This document shows, piece by piece, positions 41,166-49,262 of a stretch of 64,000 nt of DNA; within the stretch, counting starts at the first letter, position 1, and each line of letters starts with the position of its first letter. The DNA is from JAYFQF01 sp034927285 (lineage in GTDB: Bacteria; Bacillota; Peptococcia; DRI-13; UBA5745). The stretch covers positions 25,881 through 89,880 of the forward strand of contig JAYFQF010000015.1 in NCBI GenBank assembly GCA_034927285.1, in the 5' to 3' direction. Under the pieces are notes generated by a model, which saw nothing but the letters and a program-made list of their open reading frames with translations, was not told where the DNA came from and did no database searches. Both the position numbers and the translations under genes were made by a program.

Positions 41166-42365
41166 TTAAACGTCCCTGCCGGCCTGCGCTTCTTCGCCCT
41201 TTTCTTTCCGCCTGGCCGGTCTTTTCTTTATCTCCGGCAGATTGAGCTTCAGTTCCGGCCGGGGAAGCCTTAATTCCGGCAGGTTCTTCTTCGCCGATTG
41301 AAGCAGCAGGGACAAAGTGCGGCCCAGCACTCTGCGCATATCCTCGTCCAGATTGATCAGGGATTTCAGGAGGATCCTGGCGTTTACATACCAGTGGGCC
41401 GTCAGCTCCGGCAACGTCTGGACATTGGTGGCGCCCAGGATTTCGTAAAGCAGGTCAACAAACTGCTCCCGCTGGCTTTGATCCATACCTGCCACCCAAT
41501 CCTTGATGGTCCGGTCGAAAAACCGGCAGCCGGCGCTGACTTCTCCCAGGAATGCCGGCTGGGTCCCCTGGATCTGCCAGGAATAGGGATCATGCTGTAA
41601 AAGGCCCACCTGAACGCTTCGGATCACCGTATAGCTTTCCTCATGCTCCAAAAGCATCCCCACCACCGAGGTCTGGGGGACAAACGTACGGATCCGGTCT
41701 TTTACCGCCTGATGGCCGGCGGATGCCAGAACCCCCGAGTCAAAACCGGGACCGTCGTTGTTATAAACCTGCCGGATCCGGGCCTGGATCGCCGCCGGAC
41801 AAAAGGCCGCGGCATAAACAGCCAGATTGCCGCCTTTGGAATGGCCGCCGATCAAAAACTCCCCTTGCAGCGCCTGAGCGGCCTTCTCCAGATAGCGGGC
41901 AGCTTCCACCTGGGCCGGCACCGGCGACATGAAGCTCATATTGAAGTCTTCCTTCCACCCCACCAAGGTGTTGTCTGTGCCCCGAAAAGCGATATAATAC
42001 GCGCTTTTTCCCTGAGTACCTTTCCCCAGCTCCACCGCCAGGGCGGCAAACTGCTTTTCCGCGGCGGCGTCGATCTGGTTCACATAAGCGGAAAGCCGCA
42101 TCTCCCTGAAGCGGGGGCAATCTTTCATGGCGGCCAGAAGCTCCACATCCCGCCTGACCCGCGCCGCCTTGAAGGCATCGGGCCGGGCCAGGAAGCGTTC
42201 CGCCGCCTCCGCCAAAGTCACGCCGCCGCCGGGCGCTTCAGCCACGATACCGTCAAAAGGGATATAGGCGATCAGCGACAGCAGGATATTATCCACGTCG
42301 TTAAACCCGGACTGACTAAGGCTTAAATCCCCCCGCCACATCAGATAATCGAATACGTTGGCCAT
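41166..42365 (-). CDS. Mbeg1-like (DUF2974) lipase-fold protein
   Basis: A 399-residue alpha/beta-hydrolase-fold protein of the DUF2974/Mbeg1-like family. The conserved N-terminus NVFDYLMWRGDLSLSQSGFN and the nucleophile elbow GGHSKGGNLAVYAA (Ser ~187) are present; YIAFRGTDNTLVGWKEDF supplies the oxyanion region. Family members are common in gut and anaerobic Firmicutes and are presumed lipases or esterases without proven substrate. The basic, Pro-rich C-terminal tail (from ~365) may bind surfaces or membranes. It lies 15 bases downstream of a small gene in the same operon. GGAGG precedes the ATG. Confidence 0.85.
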   Translation of the reverse strand: MANVFDYLMWRGDLSLSQSGFNDVDNILLSLIAYIPFDGIVAEAPGGGVTLAEAAERFLARPDAFKAARVRRDVELLAAMKDCPRFREMRLSAYVNQIDAAAEKQFAALAVELGKGTQGKSAYYIAFRGTDNTLVGWKEDFNMSFMSPVPAQVEAARYLEKAAQALQGEFLIGGHSKGGNLAVYAAAFCPAAIQARIRQVYNNDGPGFDSGVLASAGHQAVKDRIRTFVPQTSVVGMLLEHEESYTVIRSVQVGLLQHDPYSWQIQGTQPAFLGEVSAGCRFFDRTIKDWVAGMDQSQREQFVDLLYEILGATNVQTLPELTAHWYVNARILLKSLINLDEDMRRVLGRTLSLLLQSAKKNLPELRLPRPELKLNLPEIKKRPARRKEKGEEAQAGRDV

Positions 42366-42380
42366 TTTTCCTCCACCGCC

Positions 42381-42746
42381 TTACTCCGCCGCCTTTGCCG
42401 CCACGTCTTCGGCTTTTTCCTTAAAAATAATAACCACTACGGAAGTCTCCGTCACTTTATCATAATCTTTCAGTACCGCGAATACCTCTATGCCTAATTC
42501 CGTTTCTATTTCCTTGCGCAGGGCTTCTTTGAGCCGGATGATCAGGGCCACCTCCAAAGTCTTCGCCGTCAGTTCGTCAAAAGACTCCAGCACCGTCAGG
42601 GACGGCAGCCGGCGGTTGATGGCGGTGATGATCGCTTTATCCTCCAGCAGCTCGATCTTTTGCTTTTGCAGTCCCTGTCCCAGCACCTGCAGATTCACTT
42701 TATTGTGACAGACCAGGATTTTTTGCTTGAACTTCCCCAAAAGCAT
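42381..42746 (-). CDS. Small alpha/beta protein, possibly DUF2294/MpsC-like
   Basis: A 121-residue protein that I do not identify with certainty. Its layout (beta strand KAIITAINRRLPSLTVLE, helix ALRKEIETELGIEV, strand TETSVVVIIFKE) resembles the DUF2294/MpsC domain, but similarity is weak. It has no signal peptide or membrane segment. The ATG at 42746 is preceded by GGGAGG at 8 bases; the frame extends to 42839 over GC-rich leader DNA. It is the first gene of a two-gene operon with the Mbeg1-like protein. Confidence 0.6.
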   Translation of the reverse strand: MLLGKFKQKILVCHNKVNLQVLGQGLQKQKIELLEDKAIITAINRRLPSLTVLESFDELTAKTLEVALIIRLKEALRKEIETELGIEVFAVLKDYDKVTETSVVVIIFKEKAEDVAAKAAE

Positions 42747-42850
42747 GCCGCATTCCTCCCGTCTCGCTATCTGTGGGGTCCGCCTGCGCGGCGGCGCCTG
42801 CCGCTGACCTCCGTCATCGCCGTTGCCGCGCCGGCCCACGGCTTAAGGTT

Positions 42851-42880
42851 ATTGTACTACAGAGATATTTTATCCGTCAA
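42851..42880 (-). promoter_or_regulatory. Sigma-A promoter of the two-gene Mbeg1-like operon
   Basis: On the minus strand TTGACG (42880-42875), 18 bases, TACAAT (42856-42851). It gives a leader of about 98 bases that is very GC-rich (several GGC/GCC stems) before the ATG at 42746. Confidence 0.65.
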
Positions 42881-42963
42881 AAGAGTCTGTCCGGGCTTAT
42901 TTCTTTTCTCTCCCCGTAGACCGGTGCCGCCCCAACAGTACCGCCCCGGATTTTCCTCCGGAC

Positions 42964-43005
42964 AAAAAAGCTGCGGCAGCCCCAGAGGACATGCCGCAGC
43001 TTTTA
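42964..43005 (-). terminator. Terminator of the purA-glnA-pyrG-nadE block
   Basis: AAAAAAGCTGCGGCA (42964-42978) pairs with TGCCGCAGCTTTTA (42992-43005). The minus-strand product ends in TTTTTT. It lies 42 bases after nadE. Confidence 0.85.
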
Positions 43006-43007
43006 TC

Positions 43008-43052
43008 CGGATATCATTGATTCGGATATCCTTATCCCGGATATCCTTACTC
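43008..43052. repeat. Three 15-bp tandem repeats
   Basis: CGGATATC recurs exactly every 15 bases (43008, 43023, 43038) with similar ATT/CTT spacers, at the 3' end of nadE. The unit contains the palindrome GGATATCC. Confidence 0.7.
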
Positions 43053-43808
43053 TTCTTTTCCGGGATAGGAGGCCGCCGGCTGCCGCTTATGGCGGCTGCG
43101 CTCATGGTAGCGCCGGATCACCGCCAGATCCTCGGGTCTGCCGGTGCCTTCCAGCAGGAATTCGTCGATGGCGGCATAAGTGACGCCCATCTCCTTTTCA
43201 TCAGTCTGGCCTTCAAACAAACCGGCGGAAGGAGCCTTCTCGATGATGGAAGACGGGGCTCCCAGCCAGCCCAGAAATTCATAGATCTCCCCTACCGTCA
43301 GGTCGGCGATGGGGTTAAAGTCGAAAGCGCCGTCTCCCCATTTGGTGAAGTAGCCCATGTAGCCCTCGCTGCGGTTGCCGGTGCCGGCTACCAGGGCTCC
43401 CCGGCTTTGGGCAATGCTGTACAGGGCATTCATGCGCAGGCGGGGAGCCATATTGGCTATCGCCATGGGAGCCAGTTCCGTCTTGGGGGCCTGGCTGGCG
43501 GCGATACCCGCTTTCAGGGCCTCCACCAGATCATCCCGGGTTTTTGTCAGATCCACCGTCATGGTTTTTATCCCGTATTGCGCCGCCAGGACCCGGGCAT
43601 CCTCCATATCCCGGCCATAGTTTTGTTTGCTGCCGCAGGGCATCATCACCGCCAGCACGTCCTCGCAGGCTCTGGCGCACAAAATGCCCGCCAGGGCGCT
43701 GTCTTTGCCGCCGCTGCTGCCAAAGACGACGCCTTTGGCCCCGGCCTCCTTTACCAGCTTCCGGATAAATGCCACCCGATCCTTCAGCTCCTGTTCATAG
43801 TCTCTCAT
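43047..43808 (-). CDS. nadE: NH3-dependent NAD+ synthetase
   Basis: A 253-residue NadE that amidates nicotinate adenine dinucleotide to NAD+ with ATP. The PP-loop is SSGGKDSALAG (~32-42). GTGNRSEGYMGYFTKWGDGAFDFNPIADLT and the EMGVTYAAIDEFL end are family blocks (the first covers residues ~142-171). There is no glutaminase domain, so free ammonia is used. The ATG at 43808 is preceded by GGGAGG at 8 bases; a GTG at 43817 is too close to it. It lies 16 bases downstream of pyrG. Confidence 0.95.
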   Translation of the reverse strand: MRDYEQELKDRVAFIRKLVKEAGAKGVVFGSSGGKDSALAGILCARACEDVLAVMMPCGSKQNYGRDMEDARVLAAQYGIKTMTVDLTKTRDDLVEALKAGIAASQAPKTELAPMAIANMAPRLRMNALYSIAQSRGALVAGTGNRSEGYMGYFTKWGDGAFDFNPIADLTVGEIYEFLGWLGAPSSIIEKAPSAGLFEGQTDEKEMGVTYAAIDEFLLEGTGRPEDLAVIRRYHERSRHKRQPAASYPGKEE

Positions 43809-43824
43809 CTTTCCCACCTCCCGG

Positions 43825-45429
43825 TCATTGGTTCAATTTTCCCAGGGCTGCCGCCACAAAATCCCGGAACAAAGGCTGAGCGCGGTTGGGGCGGCTCTTG
43901 AATTCCGGATGATACTGCACGCCGATAAAAAAATCATTTTCGGGGATTTCCACCGCTTCCACCAGGCGGCCGTCGGGGGAAAGGCCGGAAACTTCCATCC
44001 CCTTTTCGGTGAAGGCCTGCCGATGAACGCTGCTGAACTCATAGCGGTGACGGTGGCGTTCGCTGATCAGACGGCTGCCGTAAATCCGCTCCAGCAATGA
44101 ACCTTCGCCGACCACGCAAGGGTAGGCTCCCAGCCGCAGGGTGCCGCCCATTTCCATAACGCCGTGCTGATCCGGCATCAGGTCGATGACCGGGTAGGCA
44201 CAGTCCGGCTTGAATTCGGTGGAATTGGCGTCGTGCCAGCCCAACTGGTGGCGGGCAAATTCGATCACGGCGATCTGCATCCCCAGGCAGATGCCCAGAT
44301 AAGGAATATTTTTGGTCCGGGCATGGCCGGCGGCGACGATCATGCCTTCGATGCCCCGGTAGCCGAAGCCGCCGGGCACCAGAACCCCCTGACAGCCGGC
44401 CAAAAGCTCATCTACCGTGGACGGGGTCACGTTTTCAGCATCCACCCACTGAATGTTTACATGGCAATGGTTTTCGCCGCCGGCATGAGCCAGAGCTTCC
44501 ACCACGGAAAGGTAGGCGTCGTGAAGCTGGATATACTTGCCCACCATGGCGATTTTCACTTCCTGCCCCGCGTTTTCGATACGCTCCAGCATCTTCTGCC
44601 AGTCGCTTAAGTCGCAGGGCCCGCAATTTAAGTTAAGCCGCCGGCAAACGATGCCGGCCAGACCGTTTTTTTCCAGCATCATCGGCGCCTGGTACAGGAT
44701 GGGCAAGGTCCGGTTTTCAATCACGCACTCCCGGGGCACGTTGCACAGACCGGCGATTTTTGTCACCAGGCTTTCCTGCATAGGCTGATCCACCCGGCAG
44801 ACCAATATATCCGGCATGATGCCCGCCTTCTGCAGCTCTTTTACGGAATGCTGGGTAGGTTTTGATTTGTGCTCCTTAACGCTTCTTAAATAAGGAATCA
44901 GCGTCACGTGAATGAATAAGCAGCTCTCCCGGCCCACCTCCTGGGAAATCTGCCGGATAGCCTCCAGGAAAGGCTGGCTCTCGATGTCGCCGGCGGTGCC
45001 GCCGATCTCCGTAATCACCACATCGGCGCCGGTCTTACGGCCTACTGTATAGACAAAGTCCTTGATTTCATCGGTAATGTGAGGGATCACCTGAATGGTT
45101 TTGCCGGAAAATTTACCCTGACGCTCCTTTTCCAGCACATTCCAATAAACCTTGCCTGTGGTCAGATTGGAGTATTTATTCAGATCCTCGTCGATGAACC
45201 GCTCATAATGGCCCAGATCCAGATCCGTCTCCGCCCCGTCCTCAGTGACAAAAACTTCGCCGTGCTGCAGGGGGCTCATGGTGCCCGGATCCACATTGAT
45301 ATACGGGTCCAGCTTCTGGGCGGCGATTTTCAGGCCCCGGGCTTTCAAAAGCCTGCCCAGGGAGGCGGCGGTTATCCCTTTGCCCAGACCGGAAACCACA
45401 CCGCCGGTCACAAATACATACTTTGTCAT
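43825..45429 (-). CDS. pyrG: CTP synthase
   Basis: A 534-residue CTP synthase that converts UTP to CTP with glutamine as amide donor. The synthetase domain starts KYVFVTGGVVSGLGKGI and includes EVFVTEDGAETDLDLGHYERF (~53-73). The class I glutaminase domain has the nucleophile in LGICLGMQ and the His-Glu pair near the C-terminus (GVQYHPEFKSRP). The length is standard. AAGGGG lies 10 bases before the ATG. It follows the ANTAR regulator gene by 27 bases. Confidence 0.97.
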   Translation of the reverse strand: MTKYVFVTGGVVSGLGKGITAASLGRLLKARGLKIAAQKLDPYINVDPGTMSPLQHGEVFVTEDGAETDLDLGHYERFIDEDLNKYSNLTTGKVYWNVLEKERQGKFSGKTIQVIPHITDEIKDFVYTVGRKTGADVVITEIGGTAGDIESQPFLEAIRQISQEVGRESCLFIHVTLIPYLRSVKEHKSKPTQHSVKELQKAGIMPDILVCRVDQPMQESLVTKIAGLCNVPRECVIENRTLPILYQAPMMLEKNGLAGIVCRRLNLNCGPCDLSDWQKMLERIENAGQEVKIAMVGKYIQLHDAYLSVVEALAHAGGENHCHVNIQWVDAENVTPSTVDELLAGCQGVLVPGGFGYRGIEGMIVAAGHARTKNIPYLGICLGMQIAVIEFARHQLGWHDANSTEFKPDCAYPVIDLMPDQHGVMEMGGTLRLGAYPCVVGEGSLLERIYGSRLISERHRHRYEFSSVHRQAFTEKGMEVSGLSPDGRLVEAVEIPENDFFIGVQYHPEFKSRPNRAQPLFRDFVAAALGKLNQ

Positions 45430-45456
45430 TGTCGAAAAACCCCTTCTTCATTCACA

Positions 45457-46029
45457 TTACTCTTTGTCATAAGTCTGCAGGATCCCCAAGGCCACCTGGC
45501 GGCGGCTCAGCCGGGTGTCCATGGCCTGTTTTTCGATATATTTATGAGCCTGGGGCTCGGTCATGTTCAGATACTGGATCAGCGCCAGCTTTGCCCGGTC
45601 GATGATCTTGATGTCCTCCAGCTTTTGCTGGAGACGGCTGTTCTCCTGCTTCAGGAAGGCCAGACGGCGGCGGAAGGCCCTGACCAGATGCAGCGACTGA
45701 TAAAAGAAGGGCTGACTGAAAGGCTTGGGCACCACAAAGATTCCATAATCCTCTGTCTTAAAAGCAGTCTCCTCCGCCAGTTCCTGCCTGACCAAAAGCA
45801 AAATGCCGGCTTCCGTGGTCTCCGCCGCGGACAAGGCCAGCTCCAGGCCGTACTCGTCGGGTAAAGGCAGATTGATCAGGACCAGTCCAAAAAAGCCTTC
45901 ATTCAGCTTGCGCCTGGCCTGGCTGCCGCTGTTAACCACCAGCACCCGGTCATAGGGCTGTCCGGCCAAAAGCCCCGCTAAAGCCTCGCCGCCCTTAGTA
46001 GAGCCGGAAACGATCAATGCCTGATCCAC
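45457..46029 (-). CDS. ANTAR-domain antiterminator with receiver-like domain
   Basis: A 190-residue protein. The N-terminal ~115 residues form a receiver-like domain, but the usual phosphoacceptor Asp appears to be Asn (LINLPLPDEYGL), so it is probably a pseudo-receiver. A coiled coil (LAFLKQENSRLQQKLEDIK) leads to a C-terminal ANTAR domain (IDRAKLALIQYLNMTEPQAH, then QAMDTRLSRRQVALGIL). ANTAR proteins such as NasR and EutV bind hexaloop hairpins in mRNA leaders and prevent termination. Its place directly after glnA makes nitrogen-gene leaders the likely targets. The start is GTG 46029 with GGGAGG upstream. Confidence 0.9.
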   Translation of the reverse strand: MDQALIVSGSTKGGEALAGLLAGQPYDRVLVVNSGSQARRKLNEGFFGLVLINLPLPDEYGLELALSAAETTEAGILLLVRQELAEETAFKTEDYGIFVVPKPFSQPFFYQSLHLVRAFRRRLAFLKQENSRLQQKLEDIKIIDRAKLALIQYLNMTEPQAHKYIEKQAMDTRLSRRQVALGILQTYDKE

Positions 46030-46143
46030 GCCTTCACCTCCCTGCCTGAATTCGGGGATATGCCTTCCGGCGGCAGACGCCCTTTTTCAAAACGAGATGA
46101 GTCCCCTCTTCAAACGCCTTGCCTGAGCCGATGTTTACACGGC

Positions 46144-47466
46144 TTAAATTTTCGTAAAATAGGTCTCTTCCTCCCAGACGTCCTTATCCCGGGCCGCCAG
46201 ATAAGCCTGCCATTCTCTCTCTTTCAGCGAAAAGAACCCGGAGGCGAATTCCGCCGGCAGGACTTCCCGGACAAACCGGCTTTGCCGGGCCAGTTCCAGG
46301 GCCTCCCCCAGGTCTTTGGGCAGCCGCTCAAGGCCGCTCAAGGCCTCCTGGCTTTTCTTACTGAACAGATTCAGGGTACATTCCTCCTGAAGGGGCTCTT
46401 TTTGCCGCACCCCCTCCATTCCCGCTTCGACGATCAGGGCAAAAGCCAGGTAGGGATTGGCGGCTGCATCCGGCGAACGCAGCTCCAGACGGCTGTACTC
46501 GCCCTCCGCCGCCGGAATACGGATCAGCTGGGAACGGTTTTGCCGGCCCCAGGCCACATAACAGGGCGCTTCAAAAGCGCCAAAGCGCCGGTAGGAATTC
46601 GTCAGGGGGTTTAAAAATAAGCTGATCTCCCGGATTCGATTCAAAATACCCGCCATGAAGCTTTTGCACAGCGCCTGGTCCGCCGGCGCCGGCGAAGCAA
46701 AGAGGTTTTTTTCATCCCGTAAAAGGGACAGATTCACATGAAGGCCGCTGCCGCTTTCCTGCGTCAGCGGTTTGGGCATAAAGGAGGCGAAAAGTCCGTT
46801 TTGCAGGGCCAGGGCTTTTACCGTGGAACGAAAGGTGTTGCAGTCGTCGGCGGCTTTCAGGCCATGGGAATATTGAAAATCCACTTCGTTTTGGCCCGGG
46901 CCCTGTTCATGATGGGAGCTTTCCGGTTTTAAGCCCATTTGCTCTAAGGTCAGGCAGATCTCCCGCCGCATATTTTCGCCCCGGTCCAAAGGGCTGATGT
47001 CGCAGTAAGTCCCCTGATCCTGAGGTTTTTTGGTGGGGTTCCCCTCGTCGTCCAGGCGAAAAAGATAAAACTCGCATTCCGCGCCGATCTGCAGGGTCAG
47101 GCCCTGCTCTTCCGCCTTTGCCAAAACCTCCTGCAAGAGCCGGCGGCTGTCGCACTCATAAGGCCGGCCGTCGGGATAGCAAATGCGGCAGAGCATTTTC
47201 ACCACCCGGCCCTGGGCGGGCCGCCAGGGCATGGTCATCAGGCTGGAGGGCTCGGGAAACAAAAGCAGGTCCGAGGCTTCCTCGCCCCGGAAACCCCGAA
47301 TGGCGGCGCCGTCGAAGGATATCCCTTCTTTGAACGCCCTGGGCAGCTCCCCCGGCATGATGGATACGTTTTTCAGGCGGCCGAAAATATCGCTGAAGGA
47401 CAGGCGGATGAATTTAACGTCGTTTTCCCGCACATACTCCAGGACCTCAGATTCGGAAAACAGCAT
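46144..47466 (-). CDS. glnA: Glutamine synthetase type I
   Basis: A 440-residue type I glutamine synthetase. Landmarks are the N-terminal VKFIRLSFSDIFGRLKNVSI, the metal-binding GAECEFYLF region, HHEQGPGQNEVDFQY, the LNPLTNSYRRFG and QNRSQLIRIPA blocks and ELRSPDAAANPYLAFALI. The C-terminus keeps a GS-alpha-like length without the adenylylation Tyr insertion typical of GSI-beta, as far as motifs show. The start at 47466 has GGGAGG upstream; the longer frame runs into purA. It lies 16 bases after purA and is followed by the ANTAR gene, so it is co-transcribed with both. Confidence 0.95.
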   Translation of the reverse strand: MLFSESEVLEYVRENDVKFIRLSFSDIFGRLKNVSIMPGELPRAFKEGISFDGAAIRGFRGEEASDLLLFPEPSSLMTMPWRPAQGRVVKMLCRICYPDGRPYECDSRRLLQEVLAKAEEQGLTLQIGAECEFYLFRLDDEGNPTKKPQDQGTYCDISPLDRGENMRREICLTLEQMGLKPESSHHEQGPGQNEVDFQYSHGLKAADDCNTFRSTVKALALQNGLFASFMPKPLTQESGSGLHVNLSLLRDEKNLFASPAPADQALCKSFMAGILNRIREISLFLNPLTNSYRRFGAFEAPCYVAWGRQNRSQLIRIPAAEGEYSRLELRSPDAAANPYLAFALIVEAGMEGVRQKEPLQEECTLNLFSKKSQEALSGLERLPKDLGEALELARQSRFVREVLPAEFASGFFSLKEREWQAYLAARDKDVWEEETYFTKI

Positions 47467-47482
47467 CAGTGAAACCTCCCTT

Positions 47483-48790
47483 TTATTCCTTGACGATATA
47501 CTCTTCTCTTTTTGCGCCCACGGAAATATAGGTGATCTTTGCGCCTGTAGCTTCTTCCAGGTAAAGCACATAATCCTGAGCCGCCCCGGGCAGTTCCCCA
47601 AAGCTGCGGCAGCCCCCGATATCGCAGTGCCAGCCGGGCCGGTATTCGATCACCGGTTTGGCCGAAGCCAGCCTGTAGCCGAAGGGAAACTCTTCGGTAA
47701 TGCTGCCGTCAGCCAGCCGGTAAGATACGCAGACCGGAATTTTGTCCAGATAGGAAAGCACATCCAGCTTGGTCAGGGCCACCTCGTCGGCCCCTTGCAT
47801 ACGTAAACCGTAGCGGGAAGCCACCACATCAAAGGGCCCTACCCGGCGGGGCCGCCCGGTGGCGGCGCCATATTCGCCGCCGGCCTCCCGCAGCGCCTCG
47901 GCTTCCCGGCCAAACAGCTCGCAGGTAAAGGGTCCTTCACCCACACAGCTGGAATAAGCCTTCATGATGCCGATCACATGATCCAGCCGGCGGTTGGGGA
48001 TGCCGGCGCCGATGGGAGCATAGGCGGCGATGGTGGAAGAAGAGGACGTATAGGGATAGATGCCGAAATCAATATCCCGTAAAGCTCCCAGCTGAGCTTC
48101 AAACATTACTTTTTTCCCCTGTTCCACCGCCCGGTTCAGATAAAGCCCCGTGTCGCAGATATAGGGCTTCAGCTCCCCTCCGTACTTCATCAGCCAGTCC
48201 AATATTTCCTCCGGCTTCACCGGAGGTTTTCCGTATACCCGGGTAATGGTCAAGTTTTTATAGTCCACCAGCTCCCTGACCCGCTTTTCCAGATGGTCAA
48301 AATCCAGAAGATCCGCCATATGCAGACCCTTTTTTAAATATTTGTCACCGTATACCGGAGCGATTCCCCGCTGGGTGGAGCCGTATTTGGCGTCGCCCAG
48401 GCGCTCTTCTTCATAAATATCCAGAAGCTTATGATAAGGCAGGCAGACGACGGCCTGATGGCTGATCTTCAGGTTTTCCGAGCCTACGGCCACGCCCTGT
48501 TCCCTTAATTTTCCCATTTCTCCCTGAAGATGCTCCAAGTCGATCACCATGCCGTTACCCAGGATATTTACCACATCCTGGCGTAAAATCCCCGAGGGCA
48601 AAAGGTTCAGAATAAACTTGCCCCTTTCGTTCACCACCGTATGGCCGGCATTGTTTCCGCCCTGGTAACGCGCCACAATATCATAGTCCCGGGAAAGCAG
48701 GTCCACCATACGGCCCTTGCCCTCGTCTCCCCAGTTTACGCCGGCGATGGCTGTCAGCCGGCCGCCGCAACCGGCGCCACAAGTTTTCAT
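47483..48790 (-). CDS. purA: Adenylosuccinate synthetase
   Basis: A 435-residue PurA that joins IMP and aspartate using GTP, the first committed step to AMP. GVNWGDEGKGRMVD carries the catalytic Asp/Lys and NNAGHTV the His. KYGSTQRGIAPVYGDK, SSCVGEGPFTCELFG and TKLDVLSYLDKIPVC are present. The first ~10 residues are a Cys/Gly-rich extension (KTCGAGCGGR) not common in the family. AAGGAGGAG precedes the ATG. It is the first gene of the purA-glnA-ANTAR(-pyrG-nadE) block and has a consensus promoter with an attenuator-like leader. Confidence 0.95.
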   Translation of the reverse strand: MKTCGAGCGGRLTAIAGVNWGDEGKGRMVDLLSRDYDIVARYQGGNNAGHTVVNERGKFILNLLPSGILRQDVVNILGNGMVIDLEHLQGEMGKLREQGVAVGSENLKISHQAVVCLPYHKLLDIYEEERLGDAKYGSTQRGIAPVYGDKYLKKGLHMADLLDFDHLEKRVRELVDYKNLTITRVYGKPPVKPEEILDWLMKYGGELKPYICDTGLYLNRAVEQGKKVMFEAQLGALRDIDFGIYPYTSSSSTIAAYAPIGAGIPNRRLDHVIGIMKAYSSCVGEGPFTCELFGREAEALREAGGEYGAATGRPRRVGPFDVVASRYGLRMQGADEVALTKLDVLSYLDKIPVCVSYRLADGSITEEFPFGYRLASAKPVIEYRPGWHCDIGGCRSFGELPGAAQDYVLYLEEATGAKITYISVGAKREEYIVKE

Positions 48791-48874
48791 TTTTAACTCC
48801 TCCTTGCATCACAGCCTAGACACTAGTCTGGGATATCCATTTAAAGAGTATACCAATCACCGAAATTCTTCAAT

Positions 48875-48939
48875 AAAAAAGTGAAAAAGCGCCTGCCAAA
48901 GCTTCCAAAAAAATCAGCTTGGGCAAGACGCCTTTGTCC
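48875..48939 (-). promoter_or_regulatory. Attenuator with ANTAR-type hexaloop in the purA-glnA leader
   Basis: Minus-strand leader RNA begins with GGAC-AAAGGC-GTCT (48939-48926), a short stem closed by a hexaloop with A at 1 and G at 4, as ANTAR RNA elements require. The same AAAGGCG segment is also the 5' arm of a larger hairpin (TGCCCAAGCT with AGCTTTGGCA, then CGCTTTTT) followed by TTTTTCACTTTTTT. The two folds exclude each other at the outer stem. Only one hexaloop hairpin is clear; canonical ANTAR targets have two. Confidence 0.55.
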
Positions 48940-48945
48940 ATCAAA

Positions 48946-48974
48946 ATCATATCGCAGTCAGCTCCGGCTGTCAA
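48946..48974 (-). promoter_or_regulatory. Sigma-A promoter of the purA-glnA operon
   Basis: On the minus strand TTGACA (48974-48969), 17 bases, TATGAT (48951-48946). Predicted start near 48939 gives a leader of about 150 bases before purA. Confidence 0.85.
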
Positions 48975-49129
48975 GGTTTGCCGGCCCGAAGGCCTCGGGC
49001 CGCCGGTGTATACTTCCCGGCCTGCCGCCGCCCATCCCCTGATTTCCTTTCAATTAAAGACTTTCCCCGGCAAACTTCCCGGCAAAAGCCCGGCGGAAAG
49101 CTCCGGCAGTGTATACATCCATAATCCTG

Positions 49130-49158
49130 TTGACAAAGCGGTTCCGCCGCTCTATAAT
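49130..49158 (+). promoter_or_regulatory. Consensus sigma-A promoter of glnN
   Basis: TTGACA (49130-49135), 17 bases, TATAAT (49153-49158) are perfect hexamers. The spacer contains a palindrome AGCGG-TTCCG-CCGCT (49137-49151), suitable for a repressor. The 48975-49129 stretch upstream shows no gene. Confidence 0.9.
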
Positions 49159-49169
49159 TGCACCATAAT

Positions 49170-49217
49170 CAGCAAAGGCGCTGCGAAGCTTGAAGGCTTC
49201 CGGCGCTTTTTTCTTTT
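49170..49217 (+). promoter_or_regulatory. Attenuator with ANTAR-type hexaloop in the glnN leader
   Basis: Predicted RNA starts near 49165. CAGC-AAAGGC-GCTG (49170-49183) is a small hairpin with hexaloop A1/G4. Its AAAGGCGC (49174-49181) is also the 5' arm of an intrinsic terminator: pairing with GCGCTTTT (49203-49210), inner stem GAAGC-TTGAAG-GCTTC (49185-49200), then TTTTTTCTTTT. The hexaloop sequence is identical to that in the purA-glnA leader. It lies 45 bases before the glnN ATG. Confidence 0.6.
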
Positions 49218-49262
49218 CAACGACCCAACACGAGAGTACCAACGAATACGGAGGGAAAGACT

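Noticed and set aside
42660..43901. Plus-strand frame of about 400 codons crossing nadE
   Set aside because: It runs antisense through the small DUF2294-like gene, a terminator and nadE; no ribosome site or motif.
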